DNA of 64,000 bases from Neisseria sicca (GTDB taxonomy: Bacteria > Pseudomonadota > Gammaproteobacteria > Burkholderiales > Neisseriaceae): contig NZ_POXG01000001.1 of NCBI RefSeq assembly GCF_003044565.1, positions 496,001 through 560,000 of the forward strand, read 5' to 3'. Below the pieces are notes generated by a model. That model saw only the letters and a program-made list of their open reading frames with translations, ran no database searches and was not told the DNA's origin. Below, piece by piece: positions 54,569 to 64,000 of this stretch; the first letter of the stretch is position 1; every line of letters starts with the position of its first letter. Position numbers and translations under genes: made by a program.

Positions 54569-55639
54569 ATGACCAAACATATCGCCATCCTCCGAGGCGA
54601 CGGCATCGGTCCCGAAATCGTCGCCGAAACCGTCCGCGTACTCGACAAACTCATCGCCCAAGGCTTGGACGCCAGCTACGAATACGCCCCACTAGGCGGC
54701 GAAGCCTACGACGAATACGGCCATCCCTATCCCGAATTTACGCAAAACCTCTGCCGCAAAGCCGATGCCGTCCTGCTCGGCGCGGTCGGCAGCCCGCAAT
54801 ACGACAATCTTGACCGCCCGCTGCGCCCCGAACGCGGCCTATTGGCAATCCGCAAAGACCTGAACCTGTTTGCCAACCTGCGCCCCGCCATCCTCTACCC
54901 CGAGCTTGCCAACGCCTCCACACTCAAACCCGAAATCGTCGCAGGCCTCGACATCCTCATCGTGCGCGAACTCACCGGCGACATCTACTTCGGCGAACCG
55001 CGCGGCATCCGCGTTCTGGAAAACGGCGAACGCGAAGGCTACAACACCATGAAATACAGCGAAAGCGAAATCCGCCGCATCGCCCACGTCGCCTTCCAAT
55101 CCGCCCAAAAACGCAGCAAAAAAGTCTGCTCCGTCGGCAAAGCCAACGTTTTGGAAACCACCGAACTGTGGCGCGAAATCTTTGAAGAAATCGGCAAACA
55201 ATACCCCGACGTCGAACTCTCCCACATGTATGTGGACAACGCCGCCATGCAACTCGTGCGCGCACCCAAACAATTCGACGTCATCGCCACCGGCAATATC
55301 TTCGGCGACATCCTCTCCGACGAAGCCTCCATGCTGACCGGCTCCATCGGCATGCTGCCCTCCGCCTCGCTGGACGAAAACGGCAAAGGTCTGTACGAAC
55401 CGTCACACGGCTCCGCCCCCGACATCGCCGGACAAAACAAAGCCAACCCGCTTGCCACCATCCTCTCGCTTGCCATGCTGCTGCGTTACAGCCTGAACGA
55501 CGAAGCCCGTGCGCAACAAGTCGAAAGCTCCGTCCAAAAAGTGTTGCAACAAGGTCTGCGCACCGGCGATATTTACGAAGAAGGCACGAAACTCGTTTCC
55601 TGCTCCGAAATGGGTGACGCCGTACTCGCCGCCTTGTAA
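54569..55639 (+). CDS. leuB: 3-isopropylmalate dehydrogenase
   Basis: 356 residues. NAD-dependent oxidative decarboxylation in leucine synthesis. [15 protein letters not shown] at the start, [91 protein letters not shown] and [20 protein letters not shown] are all family blocks. AAGGATTTTGCC precedes the ATG. Third leu gene, 1.5 kb from leuD. Confidence 0.98.
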   Translation: MTKHIAILRGDGIGPEIVAETVRVLDKLIAQGLDASYEYAPLGGEAYDEYGHPYPEFTQNLCRKADAVLLGAVGSPQYDNLDRPLRPERGLLAIRKDLNLFANLRPAILYPELANASTLKPEIVAGLDILIVRELTGDIYFGEPRGIRVLENGEREGYNTMKYSESEIRRIAHVAFQSAQKRSKKVCSVGKANVLETTELWREIFEEIGKQYPDVELSHMYVDNAAMQLVRAPKQFDVIATGNIFGDILSDEASMLTGSIGMLPSASLDENGKGLYEPSHGSAPDIAGQNKANPLATILSLAMLLRYSLNDEARAQQVESSVQKVLQQGLRTGDIYEEGTKLVSCSEMGDAVLAAL

Positions 55640-55640
55640 A

Positions 55641-55652
55641 AGGCCGTCTGAA
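55641..55652 (+). repeat. Single AG-DUS after leuB
   Basis: AGGCCGTCTGAA one base past the leuB stop: the AG-DUS dialect instead of the host AGGTCGTCTGAA. Confidence 0.8.
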
Positions 55653-55658
55653 AACCAA

Positions 55659-55684
55659 AAGCGCGGATAACACCGCGCTTTTTT
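55659..55684 (+). terminator. Non-DUS rho-independent terminator of leuB
   Basis: AAGCGCGG-ATAACA-CCGCGCTT followed by TTTT: 8-bp GC-rich stem, 6-base loop. One of the few terminators in the window not made from uptake words. Confidence 0.85.
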
Positions 55685-55687
55685 CAT

Positions 55688-55853
55688 TAGGGCTGTCTAC
55701 ATTTAATTTTCCAAGTGGATTTTTGTTCACAAAGCGGAAGACTCAAGGCGGAAACCGCAACAAGGTTAAACACCTGGTGAGGATTTCCAAGGCAGAAGAT
55801 GCCGTTTTGGGAATAAAAAGACGCGGAAACTATTGAATGTCGACAGCCCCTAG
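55688..55853. repeat. Dispersed element with terminal inverted repeats, 166-bp form
   Basis: Same family as 25446-25567: ends TAGGGCTGTCTACATTTAA and CTAGGGGCTGTCGACATTCAA (inverted), interior CCAAGTGGATTTTTGTTCAC and ACTATTGAATGTCGACAGCC. A 44-bp segment (GCGGAAACCGCAACAAGGTT ... GATTTCCAA) is present only in this copy. No ORF. Confidence 0.87.
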
Positions 55854-55988
55854 TATTGCCCTTCTCAGTTTTCAGACGACCCCATCATCAAACCCAAGTA
55901 AATCCACCGTTCACCCTTAAGAAATGATATGCATTCTTTCTTATGTTAAGATAAACATCTTTATAACCTCATACAAAGGACGACCATC

Positions 55989-56552
55989 ATGAAAAAAATC
56001 ATCTTCACTGCGCTCGCAGCAGCAGCCATCGGTACTGCCTCCGCCGCCACTTACAAAGTGGACGAACACCACGCCAACGCCCGTTTCGCCATCGACCACT
56101 TCAACACCAGCACCAACGTCGGCGGTTTTTACGGTCTGACCGGTTCTGTTGAGTTCGACCAAGCAAAACGCGACGGTAAAATCGACATCACCATCCCCGT
56201 TGCCAACCTGCAAAGCGGTTCGCAACACTTCACCGACCACTTAAAATCCGCCGACATCTTCGATGCCGCCAAATACCCGAACATCCGCTTCGTTTCCACC
56301 AAATTCAACTTCAACGGCAAAAAACTGCTTTCCGTTGACGGCAATCTGACCATGCACGGCAAAACCGCCCCCGTCAAACTCAAAGCCGAAAAATTCAACT
56401 GCTACCAAAGCCCGATGGCGAAAACCGAAGTCTGCGGTGGCGACTTCAGCACCACCATCGACCGCACCAAATGGGGCGTGAACTATCTGGTTGATGCAGG
56501 CATGACCAAAACCGTCCGCATCGACATCCAACTCGAAGCCGCCAAACAATAA
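55989..56552 (+). CDS. YceI family periplasmic lipid-binding protein (GNA1030-like)
   Basis: 187 residues. Signal peptide (about 1-19, ending GTASA), then a YceI lipocalin-like beta barrel: YKVDEHHANARFAIDHFNTSTNVGGFYGLTGSVEFD, HLKSADIFDAAKYPNIRFVSTKF, GNLTMHGKTAPVKLKAEKFNC and RTKWGVNYLVDAGMTKTVRIDIQLEA. Two cysteines match a disulfide. It is like GNA1030 (NMB1030), shown to bind ubiquinone-8 and found just after leuB in meningococci, which fits the position here. Confidence 0.9.
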   Translation: MKKIIFTALAAAAIGTASAATYKVDEHHANARFAIDHFNTSTNVGGFYGLTGSVEFDQAKRDGKIDITIPVANLQSGSQHFTDHLKSADIFDAAKYPNIRFVSTKFNFNGKKLLSVDGNLTMHGKTAPVKLKAEKFNCYQSPMAKTEVCGGDFSTTIDRTKWGVNYLVDAGMTKTVRIDIQLEAAKQ

Positions 56553-56567
56553 GCCGCGGCGCAACAC

Positions 56568-56616
56568 AAAAGGTCGTCTGAAACGAAGCTTGCTGTATCC
56601 GTTTTCAGACGACCTT
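56568..56616 (+). terminator. DUS-pair terminator after the YceI gene
   Basis: AAAAGGTCGTCTGAAACG and CGTTTTCAGACGACCTT-type arms, about 16 bp past the stop. Confidence 0.75.
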
Positions 56617-56700
56617 AAAATATTTCACAACGCCTTTTAGAGATTTCACATAAAATCCGCGATAATAACGTTTAATTTTCACACTACGAGAAACATTCAA

Positions 56701-57267
56701 ATGAACAAAACCCTTAAACTCACTTTCGCCGCCCTCGCGCTTGCCGCAGCCTTCAACGCCCAAGCCGAGACACACGCCGTAATCGAAACCAATATGGGCA
56801 ACATCAGCCTGTCGCTCGACGAAACCAAAGCACCGAAAACCGTCGCCAACTTCGTCAGCTACGCCCGCAAAGGCTTTTACGACAACACCGTCTTCCACCG
56901 CGTTATCGACGGCTTCATGATTCAAGGCGGCGGCTTTACCCCTGATCTTGCCCAAAAAGCCACAGACAAAGCCATCAACAACGAAGCGGACAACGGCTTG
57001 AAAAACACTGTCGGCACCATCGCCATGGCGCGTACCGGCGATCCTAATTCCGCCACCAGCCAGTTCTTCATTAACACTGCCGACAACGCATTCCTCGACT
57101 TCAAAAACAAAACCCCGCAAGGCTACGGCTATGCCGTCTTCGGCAAAGTGACTTCGGGCATGGATGTCGTGCAGCAAATCAGCAAAACCCCGACTGCAAC
57201 ACGCGGCTTCCATCAAAACGTCCCCGTCAAACCGGTCATCATCAAACGCGTCACCATCGACAAATAA
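56701..57267 (+). CDS. ppiA: Periplasmic cyclophilin-type peptidyl-prolyl isomerase
   Basis: 188 residues. Signal peptide (about 1-20, ending NAQAE), then a cyclophilin domain: [19 protein letters not shown] with the catalytic Arg, [25 protein letters not shown] and [17 protein letters not shown]. Assists folding of envelope proteins. Ribosome site GAGAAAC is moderate. Confidence 0.95.
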   Translation: MNKTLKLTFAALALAAAFNAQAETHAVIETNMGNISLSLDETKAPKTVANFVSYARKGFYDNTVFHRVIDGFMIQGGGFTPDLAQKATDKAINNEADNGLKNTVGTIAMARTGDPNSATSQFFINTADNAFLDFKNKTPQGYGYAVFGKVTSGMDVVQQISKTPTATRGFHQNVPVKPVIIKRVTIDK

Positions 57268-57317
57268 ACCACAAACTGACTCTTTGACAGAATACGGTTT
57301 CAATTCAAGCCCGATAG

Positions 57318-57357
57318 AAAAGGTCGTCTGAAAATCAAATTTTCAGACGACCTTTTT
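57318..57357. terminator. Bidirectional DUS-pair terminator (ppiA / permease)
   Basis: AAAAGGTCGTCTGAAAAT and ATTTTCAGACGACCTTTTT between convergent genes. Confidence 0.87.
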
Positions 57358-57372
57358 ATTTATGCTTGAAGC

Positions 57373-58764
57373 TTAATGCTCCAGCCCATCGGTATCGATT
57401 TTGACGACTTTGTCGGTTTTATCCTCCGGCAAAAGCAGGTTCAGGATAACTGCCGTGATGCCGCCGGCAGAAATAGAGTTTTGGAACAAGACGGGCAGGT
57501 TTTTAAACACTTCCGGCTCAAACGCCACACCCAAACCCAAACCGACCGACGTTGCCGCAATTACCGCCTCGCGTCTGCGGATACCGTGGCTGACCAAAAT
57601 CCGCACGCCCGCAATCGCAATCAAGCCAAACATCAAAACCATCGCGCCGCCTAAAACCGGACTCGGAATCGTCGTAAACGCACGTCCGACCACGGGGAAC
57701 AAACCCAGCAACACCAAAATCACGGCAATATATTTGCCCACATGGCGCGAAGCCACGCCGGTCATCTGAATCACGCCGTTGTTTTGCGCGAAAGTGGTCA
57801 ACGGCAGCGAACCCAAAGCCGTGGCGATCACTGATACCAAGCCGTCCGCCAACACGCCGCCGCGCAGGCGTTTGGTGTATTCCTCGCCTTCAATCGGCTG
57901 GTCTGACACCATTGCCGTCGCGGTCAAATCGCCGACCGCCTCAAACACGCTCAACAGGAAAATCGCACCCGCCACAATAAATGCGTGCCAGTCAAAAGCA
58001 AAACCGTATTTAAACGGTACGGGCAGCGTAACCAGTGGCAAGTTTTGCAGCGCGGAAAAATCCACCTTGCCCAAAAACAGCGCGACGATATAGCCGACAA
58101 TCAATCCGACCGCGATACCGCTCATACGCAACAGCGGATTTTTCATGCAGTTGAATATCAACACAATCAGCAACACCAGCGACGCCAGCCCCAAGTTTTC
58201 CACCGAGCCGAACGTGCCGTTCGCCTTCGCACCGAAGCCGCCGCCGAAATCGGTAATGCCGACGTGTACCAAACTCAGACCAATGAGCATCACGACCACG
58301 CCGCTAACCGTCGGCGTAATCACTTTTTTCAAATACGGCAGAAGCCACGCCGAGAAACACACCAAAAACGCGCCGACAAACGATACGCCCAATAGCGTCG
58401 AAATCATCGTATCCTTAGTCAAGCCGCCCTCTTTCATCCCCGCGCCAAGCGCAATCATGACGGTAACGAACGAGAAATTCACCGACTGGATAGACAACAT
58501 CCCCGAACCGATCGGCCCGAAGCGGTTGACCTGCAAATAAGTGCCAACACCCGACGCGACCATCGCCATCGACACGAGATACGCCGTCATCTCCACCGGC
58601 AATTCCAGCGCGCCGCCCACAATCAGCGCGGGCGTAATCATCGGCACAAAAATCGCCAGAAGATGCGTGATCGCGCTTAATAAGGCATTTCCGAATGGCG
58701 GTTTGTCTTCCAAACCGTACACCAAATCAGGCGAATCCGCCTGTTTTTTCATTGTTTCAGCCAT
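57373..58764 (-). CDS. Xanthine/uracil permease (NCS2 family)
   Basis: 463 residues with about 14 hydrophobic segments. The NAT/NCS2 signature QNNGVIQMTGVASRHVGKYIAVILVLLGLFPVVG and the substrate-site region FDWHAFIVAGAIFLLSVFEAVGDLTATA are present. Closest in style to the XanQ/XanP xanthine-proton symporters of E. coli, so xanthine is the likely cargo, with uric acid or uracil as alternatives. Confidence 0.9.
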   Translation of the reverse strand: MAETMKKQADSPDLVYGLEDKPPFGNALLSAITHLLAIFVPMITPALIVGGALELPVEMTAYLVSMAMVASGVGTYLQVNRFGPIGSGMLSIQSVNFSFVTVMIALGAGMKEGGLTKDTMISTLLGVSFVGAFLVCFSAWLLPYLKKVITPTVSGVVVMLIGLSLVHVGITDFGGGFGAKANGTFGSVENLGLASLVLLIVLIFNCMKNPLLRMSGIAVGLIVGYIVALFLGKVDFSALQNLPLVTLPVPFKYGFAFDWHAFIVAGAIFLLSVFEAVGDLTATAMVSDQPIEGEEYTKRLRGGVLADGLVSVIATALGSLPLTTFAQNNGVIQMTGVASRHVGKYIAVILVLLGLFPVVGRAFTTIPSPVLGGAMVLMFGLIAIAGVRILVSHGIRRREAVIAATSVGLGLGVAFEPEVFKNLPVLFQNSISAGGITAVILNLLLPEDKTDKVVKIDTDGLEH

Positions 58765-58922
58765 TGCAGTCTTCCTGTCCGCCGTGAAGCGTTAAAAAAT
58801 TTTAAGGAACGAAATTGTAGCGAATCAAAGATTCCTTATCAATTCTAATCCTCCTGCGCAAAAACATCTCCGGCCGCCCAATTCAAATTTCTTTAAATTT
58901 CCGCTCTAGACAATTCCTCATT

Positions 58923-58934
58923 TTCAGGCAGCCT
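58923..58934 (-). repeat. Simonsiella-dialect DUS upstream of dapA, single
   Basis: TTCAGGCAGCCT, the inverse of AGGCTGCCTGAA (AG-simDUS). The only copy seen in the window, in the 378-bp spacer between the permease and dapA, which is otherwise AT-rich and without a gene. Confidence 0.65.
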
Positions 58935-59142
58935 TCATACGCTTAACACATTTTAATTCTTGACAGCACTTCCACCGCTAAAAACCAATAATTTTATGAT
59001 TATAAAAAATATTATTTATTAAGATATGATAGCCCTTAAGCTTCCAAACCAACCGCCCGGCCGATATGTTTCACACAAACAACAAAGTAAGCTACAATCC
59101 GAAGCATAATCGACCTCACACAATGAATAAAAAGGTTTCCGT

Positions 59143-60024
59143 ATGTTACAAGGTAGCTTGGTTGCCCTGATTACACCCATGAATCAAGACGGCAGCATCC
59201 ATTACGAACAACTCCGCGACTTAATCGATTGGCACATCGAAAGCGGTACTGACGGCATCGTCGCCGTTGGCACGACAGGTGAATCCGCCACCCTCTCCGT
59301 CGAAGAACATTTAAGCGTAATCGAAGAAACGGTCAAACACGTCAACAAGCGCGTTCCCGTTATCGCCGGCACCGGCGCCAACAACACCCTTGAAGCCATC
59401 GCACTCTCCCGCGCCGCCGAAAAAGCCGGTGCAGACTACACCCTCTCCGTTGTCCCCTATTACAACAAGCCCTCCCAAGAAGGCATTTACCAACATTTCA
59501 AAACCATCGCCGAAGCCACTTCGATTCCGATGATTATCTACAACGTACCCGGCCGCACCGTCGTCAGCATGACCAACGACACCATCCTGCGCCTTGCCAA
59601 AATCCCGAACATCGTCGGCGTCAAAGAAGCCAGCGGCAATATCGGCAATAATCTCGAACTGATCAAACACGCGCCCGAAGGTTTCACCATCCTTTCCGGC
59701 GACGACCCAACCGGCCTGCCCTTCATGCTCTGCGGCGGACACGGCGTCGTCACTGTTGCCGCCAATGTCGCCCCCAAACTCTTCGCCGATATGTGCCGCG
59801 CCGCCCTTGCAGGCGATATTGCGACCGCTCGTCAATTAAATGACCGCCTGATTCCGATTTATAACACTATGTTCTGCGAACCAAGCCCTGCCGCGCCCAA
59901 ATGGGGCGTATCCGCGTTGGGCAAATGCGAACCTTATGTCCGCCTGCCGCTCGTCCCACTGACCGAGGCCGGACAGGCAAAAGTCCGCGCCGCATTGCAA
60001 GAATCCGGACAACTCACCGCATAA
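59143..60024 (+). CDS. dapA: 4-hydroxy-tetrahydrodipicolinate synthase
   Basis: 293 residues. Condenses pyruvate with aspartate semialdehyde in lysine and diaminopimelate synthesis. Catalytic Lys 161 in GVKEASGN, Tyr 133 and Arg 138 in IYNVPGRT, and TT 44-45 in [19 protein letters not shown] precedes the ATG. Followed by bamC, as in many proteobacteria. Confidence 0.98.
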   Translation: MLQGSLVALITPMNQDGSIHYEQLRDLIDWHIESGTDGIVAVGTTGESATLSVEEHLSVIEETVKHVNKRVPVIAGTGANNTLEAIALSRAAEKAGADYTLSVVPYYNKPSQEGIYQHFKTIAEATSIPMIIYNVPGRTVVSMTNDTILRLAKIPNIVGVKEASGNIGNNLELIKHAPEGFTILSGDDPTGLPFMLCGGHGVVTVAANVAPKLFADMCRAALAGDIATARQLNDRLIPIYNTMFCEPSPAAPKWGVSALGKCEPYVRLPLVPLTEAGQAKVRAALQESGQLTA

Positions 60025-60030
60025 ACCGCA

Positions 60031-60070
60031 AAGGTCGTCTGAAAACCGTTTCCAAGTTTTCAGACGACCT
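60031..60070 (+). terminator. DUS pair between dapA and bamC
   Basis: AAGGTCGTCTGAAAAC and GTTTTCAGACGACCT with no T-run, so may be permissive. Confidence 0.6.
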
Positions 60071-60104
60071 GCCGTTAACTCATCACATCCCACAGGAAAC
60101 CAAT

Positions 60105-61232
60105 ATGACCTATATGAAACCTGTCGTCGTAGCAATCGCCCTGATCAGCATGACCGCTTGTTCGGGCAACAAAAAAGACCTGCCCAAGCTGGATTACCAA
60201 ACCCAGACCCGCAAAATCGTCAAATTAGAAGTACCGCCTGATTTGAACAATCCCGATCAAGGCAACCTCTATCAAGTACCCGCCGGCAGCGGTGCCGTCC
60301 GCGCCAGCGACCTGAGCCGCCGCACATCGGCAACCCAACAAGCCGCGAATTCCGAAGTCCTCAAATCCGTCAAAGGCGTCCGTTTGGAGCGCGACGGCAA
60401 CCAACGCTGGGTTGAAGTCCAAGGCAAATCCCCTGCCGAAATCTGGTCGCTGTTGAAAGCATTCTGGCAAGAAAACGGTTTTGATATCAAATCCGAAGAA
60501 CCCGGCATCGGTCAAATGGAAACCGAATGGGCTGAAAACCGCGCCAAAATCCCACAAGACGGTCTGCGCCGCCTCTTGGACAAAGTCGGCATGGGCGGTG
60601 TTTACTCCACCAGCGAGCGCGATAAATTCATCATCCGCATCGAACAAGGCAGAAACGGCACAACCGATATCTTCTTCGCCCACAAAGGCATGAAAGAAGT
60701 TTACGCCGACAAGAAAAAAGACACGACCATGTGGCAGCCTGCCGCCAACGACCCCAACCTTGAAGCTGCCTTCCTCGCACGCTTCATGCAATACTTGGGC
60801 GTCGATCAGCAACAAGCCGAAAACGCGCTGACCCAAAGCGTTGCCAAACGCAGCGGCAGCGAATTGGCACGAATCGACGGCAACACCCTGCTCGTCTCCG
60901 GCGACTACGGTCGCAACTGGCGCCGCACCGCGCTTGCCCTCGACCGCATCGGCTTGAACGTTTTGGGTCAAAGCATCGAACGCCACGCTTTCTTGGTTCA
61001 ACAAGCACCTACCGAAAGTGAAGCCGTTTCCACGAAAAAACCGGGCTTCTTCGGCCGTATGTTGGGCAAAGGCAAAAAAGCCGAAAAACCTGCCGCCTAT
61101 CCCGAAATCATCGTATTCGTTGAACCTGTCAACGGCGGTTCACGCATCAGCCTCTTGAATAAAGACGGCAGCGCGTACAAAGGCAGCGATGCCTCTACGC
61201 TCCTCAGCCGCCTGCACACAGAGCTGCGTTAA
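60105..61232 (+). CDS. bamC: Outer-membrane assembly lipoprotein BamC
   Basis: 375 residues. Lipobox ISMTAC (Cys 19), an extended N-terminal segment (residues about 20-60, [21 protein letters not shown]...) as in the BamC region that binds BamD, then two helix-grip domains. Part of the BAM complex that inserts outer-membrane beta barrels. Start 60105 follows ACAGGAAAC; a long frame from 59901 overlaps dapA and is spurious. dapA-bamC order is conserved. Confidence 0.93.
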   Translation: MTYMKPVVVAIALISMTACSGNKKDLPKLDYQTQTRKIVKLEVPPDLNNPDQGNLYQVPAGSGAVRASDLSRRTSATQQAANSEVLKSVKGVRLERDGNQRWVEVQGKSPAEIWSLLKAFWQENGFDIKSEEPGIGQMETEWAENRAKIPQDGLRRLLDKVGMGGVYSTSERDKFIIRIEQGRNGTTDIFFAHKGMKEVYADKKKDTTMWQPAANDPNLEAAFLARFMQYLGVDQQQAENALTQSVAKRSGSELARIDGNTLLVSGDYGRNWRRTALALDRIGLNVLGQSIERHAFLVQQAPTESEAVSTKKPGFFGRMLGKGKKAEKPAAYPEIIVFVEPVNGGSRISLLNKDGSAYKGSDASTLLSRLHTELR

Positions 61233-61247
61233 GCAATCCGGCATGAC

Positions 61248-61293
61248 AAAAGGTCGTCTGAAAACCATGTTTCAGGTTTTCAGACGACCTTTT
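61248..61293. terminator. DUS-pair terminator after bamC
   Basis: AAAAGGTCGTCTGAAAACC and GGTTTTCAGACGACCTTTTT, 16 bp past the stop. Confidence 0.85.
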
Positions 61294-61308
61294 TCTTTGA
61301 ATCGGTTT

Positions 61309-61465
61309 TATAGTGGATTAACTTTAAATCAGGACAAGGCGACGAAGCCGCAGACAGTACAGATAGTACGGAACCGATTCACTTGGTGCTTCAGCACCTT
61401 AGAGAATCGTTCTCTTTGAGCTAAGGCGAGGCAACGCCGTACTGGTTTAAAGTTAATCCACTATA
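61309..61465. repeat. Correia element (long, 157 bp)
   Basis: TATAGTGGATTAACTTTAAA to TTTAAAGTTAATCCACTATA, perfect ends, long-class internal block. Between convergent bamC and the thioesterase gene, 11 bp from the latter's stop. Confidence 0.95.
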
Positions 61466-61476
61466 TCGGTCTGTTT

Positions 61477-61959
61477 TCAGCATCCGCAAGAAGTTTCGTC
61501 CGATGTCTGAAGGCTCAAGGCTTTGCGTTTTTTAGCTTTTTCGTAACGGCAGCGTTGACGCTCGGTGGTGATTTCCAGCGGTGGAACGGGAACGGGTTTG
61601 CCGTCTTCAACCGCGACCATGGTGAAGTAGCAGCTATTGGTATGGCGCACTTCGCCGGTGCGGATATTTTGTGCTTCGACACGGATACCGATTTCCATAG
61701 AGGTTCTGCCCGTGTAGTTGACGCTGGAGTAAAAAGTCACCAAGTCGCCGACGTGTATCGGTTCTTTAAACAAGACTTTATCGACAGACAGGGTAACGCA
61801 ATAATTACCGCTGTAACGGCTGGCGCAGGAATAGGCGACTTGGTCGAGCAGGCGCAAAAGTTCGCCGCCGTGGACGTTGCCGCTGAAATTGGCGGTGTCC
61901 GGCATCATCAGCTCGGACATGATGAGTTCGTGTGAAGGGAGTTGGCGGGCTTGTTCCAT
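61477..61959 (-). CDS. Acyl-CoA thioesterase (YciA-like hotdog fold)
   Basis: 160 residues. Hotdog motif MMPDTANFSGNVHGGELLRLLDQVAYSCASRYSGNYCVTLSVDKVLFKEPIHVGDLV; the Asn/Asp of NVHGG...DQVAY mark the active site of the YciA group. Hydrolyses a broad range of acyl-CoAs. The Lys/Arg- and Cys-rich tail (RCRYEKAKKRKA...SCGC) is longer than usual. GAGGAAC precedes the ATG. Confidence 0.9.
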   Translation of the reverse strand: MEQARQLPSHELIMSELMMPDTANFSGNVHGGELLRLLDQVAYSCASRYSGNYCVTLSVDKVLFKEPIHVGDLVTFYSSVNYTGRTSMEIGIRVEAQNIRTGEVRHTNSCYFTMVAVEDGKPVPVPPLEITTERQRCRYEKAKKRKALSLQTSDETSCGC

Positions 61960-62091
61960 GATGTTCCTCTTTTTGAAATAAATGTTTGTGTTAAAACGGG
62001 CGGTCTGTGAGTGGTTTGAATGGTTTCAGACGACCTTAATAACGAGTGTATTTAATATATGAATAGACGGCAATTGGAATTTTTTATGGGT

Positions 62092-63162
62092 TTATAACCA
62101 TTTTCTGCGTGAAAAGAAAATCAGCAGTCCGACAATGATGCACAACATCAAACCCAAGACCATAAAATAGCCGTAATGCCAATGCAGCTCGGGCATATTG
62201 TCGAAGTTCATGCCGTAGATGCCGGTGATGACGGTCAGCGGCATGAAGATGATGGTGATGACGGTCAGGACGCGCATTTGCTGGTTCATGCGGTTGGACT
62301 GGAAGGAAAGGTAGATATCCATCATGCTCAACACCATGTCGCGCGAGGCGTCGAGCGATTCGATAAGCTGCATGATATGGTCGTACACGTCGCGCAGATA
62401 AACGGTGGATTCACCTTTGAAAATGGCAAAATCGCCGCGCACGGCAAGCTGATAGAACACGTCGCGCAAGGGCAAGAGCGTGCGGCGCAGGCGGACGGCG
62501 TCGCGCTTGAGTCGGTGGATTTTGCCGAGAATATCGCTGTTTTCGTTTTTAAACAGGGATTTGTCTATGGCTTCGACGCGGTTGTTGTATTCTTCCAAGA
62601 CAATGAAATAGTCGTCCACAATGCGGTCGAGCAGGCAATAGGCGAGGAAGGCGGTGTTTTTACCGAGGATGCCGCGCGGGTTTTCGCTCATTTGGCGGCG
62701 CAACTGGCTGAACAGCCCCAGCGGTTTTTGCTGGAACGACAACACGAAATCCTTGCCGATAATCAGATACACTTGGTCGGAATTCAGTTTGCCGGCGGCG
62801 GTGTAGTGGTAAACCTGTGCGGCGATAAACAGATAATTGTCGTAGTCTTCGATTTTGGGGCGTTGTTTGCGGCTGAGGATGTCTTCGATGACCAGCTCGT
62901 GGATACCGTAAGGCTCCAGCGTGTGTTTGAGCAACGCGGCGTCGTTGATGCCGACGAAATGCAGCCAGTTGGTCTGCCCCGCTTGCGGGCAGGCGATGTC
63001 GGGCAGTTTTTTACCCGCGAGATAATCGTGCTGGGCAAACGTATTGGCGGAATAAAGCGTTTGGTGGATGGCGGAACGTGGAGCGTTGTCGGTATTGCTG
63101 CGCGGGACGGTTTGGTCTTGCGGGATTTCGACTGCGTCTGCGCTGTTGGGCTGTTTGCTCAT
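62092..63162 (-). CDS. corA: CorA family Mg2+/Co2+ channel
   Basis: 356 residues. Long cytoplasmic N-terminal funnel and stalk helix, then two C-terminal membrane helices with the pore signature YGMNFDNMPE (GMN) and a basic tail (SRRKWL). Pentameric channel for Mg2+ uptake. The N-terminal 30 residues are Asn/Pro-rich and likely disordered. Confidence 0.95.
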   Translation of the reverse strand: MSKQPNSADAVEIPQDQTVPRSNTDNAPRSAIHQTLYSANTFAQHDYLAGKKLPDIACPQAGQTNWLHFVGINDAALLKHTLEPYGIHELVIEDILSRKQRPKIEDYDNYLFIAAQVYHYTAAGKLNSDQVYLIIGKDFVLSFQQKPLGLFSQLRRQMSENPRGILGKNTAFLAYCLLDRIVDDYFIVLEEYNNRVEAIDKSLFKNENSDILGKIHRLKRDAVRLRRTLLPLRDVFYQLAVRGDFAIFKGESTVYLRDVYDHIMQLIESLDASRDMVLSMMDIYLSFQSNRMNQQMRVLTVITIIFMPLTVITGIYGMNFDNMPELHWHYGYFMVLGLMLCIIVGLLIFFSRRKWL

Positions 63163-63205
63163 AAAATGGGATAAGGCAGGATGGATAATATGTTTTTATA
63201 TTGTG

Positions 63206-63239
63206 AAAAAGGTCGTCTGAAAGGTTCAGACGACCTTTA
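63206..63239. terminator. DUS-pair terminator after trxB
   Basis: AAAAAGGTCGTCTGAAAGG and CCTTTCAGACG-type arms (loop-free), with A-run on one side and T-run on the other, 27 bp past the trxB stop on the minus strand. Confidence 0.8.
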
Positions 63240-63265
63240 TGCTTTAGAAAACCGTTTCGGATGTT

Positions 63266-64000
<735 letters not shown>

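Noticed and set aside
59901..60104. N-terminal extension of BamC
   Set aside because: Overlaps dapA out of frame; the lipoprotein signal starts at 60105.

Overview
The window is a contiguous piece of a Neisseria chromosome. Gene content and order (metF-metE, efp-earP, dapA-bamC, leuC..leuD..leuB followed by a GNA1030/YceI-like protein, Zur-controlled L31/L36 paralogues) and seven Correia repeats are neisserial. The DNA uptake sequence (DUS) is almost always AGGTCGTCTGAA, the dialect I recall for the N. mucosa / N. sicca / N. macacae branch, not the ATGCCGTCTGAA of meningococci and gonococci. A commensal oral Neisseria is therefore likely; the species cannot be fixed from this sequence alone.

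Layout: 0-5 kb methionine synthesis (metF partial, metE), a LemA protein and a lone MlaC. 5-16 kb two paralogous small secreted proteins, the ABC-F ATPase YheS, a cystine-type ABC importer operon, EF-P with its rhamnosyltransferase EarP, an alpha/beta hydrolase, NAD(P)HX dehydratase and a cytochrome b561. 16-28.4 kb aspA, a DMT transporter, a J-domain membrane protein, ybaK, a Rid protein, recA, grxD, an ACT-domain/DUF711 pair, era, rnc, a DUF2185 protein, ribH, nusB and a small exported protein. 28.9-39.4 kb cstA with its small YbdD partner, a DUF945 protein, a His-rich MliC-type lipoprotein, rpmE2-rpmJ2 behind a Zur operator, hemH, a cytochrome c, rpoH, lnt and a DUF808 protein. 39.6-43.2 kb an accessory segment: IS remnants followed by a copper module (cueR-like regulator, copZ, copA). 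43.5-50 kb hisH, an SDR protein, gyrA and gshA. 50-64 kb the split leucine genes with small genes between them, YceI, cyclophilin, a xanthine/uracil permease, dapA-bamC, an acyl-CoA thioesterase, corA and trxB (partial).

Most transcription units end in an inverted pair of DUS forming a hairpin with a T-run, so uptake signals double as terminators. I saw no rRNA, tRNA, prophage or CRISPR array. The most interesting region is the copper module: it carries three perfect copies of a different uptake dialect (AGGCTACCTGAA, Eikenella type), seen nowhere else in the window, lies next to IS debris, and has a textbook MerR-family promoter with a 19-bp spacer. This looks like a resistance module imported from another Neisseriaceae genus. 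Other points of note are a perfect Zur operator over the rpmE2 promoter with a His-rich lipoprotein gene downstream, a second dispersed terminal-inverted-repeat element in two size forms (one between rnc and era), a conserved ACT/DUF711 pair of unknown function, and Kingella/Simonsiella-like uptake words near leuD and dapA.
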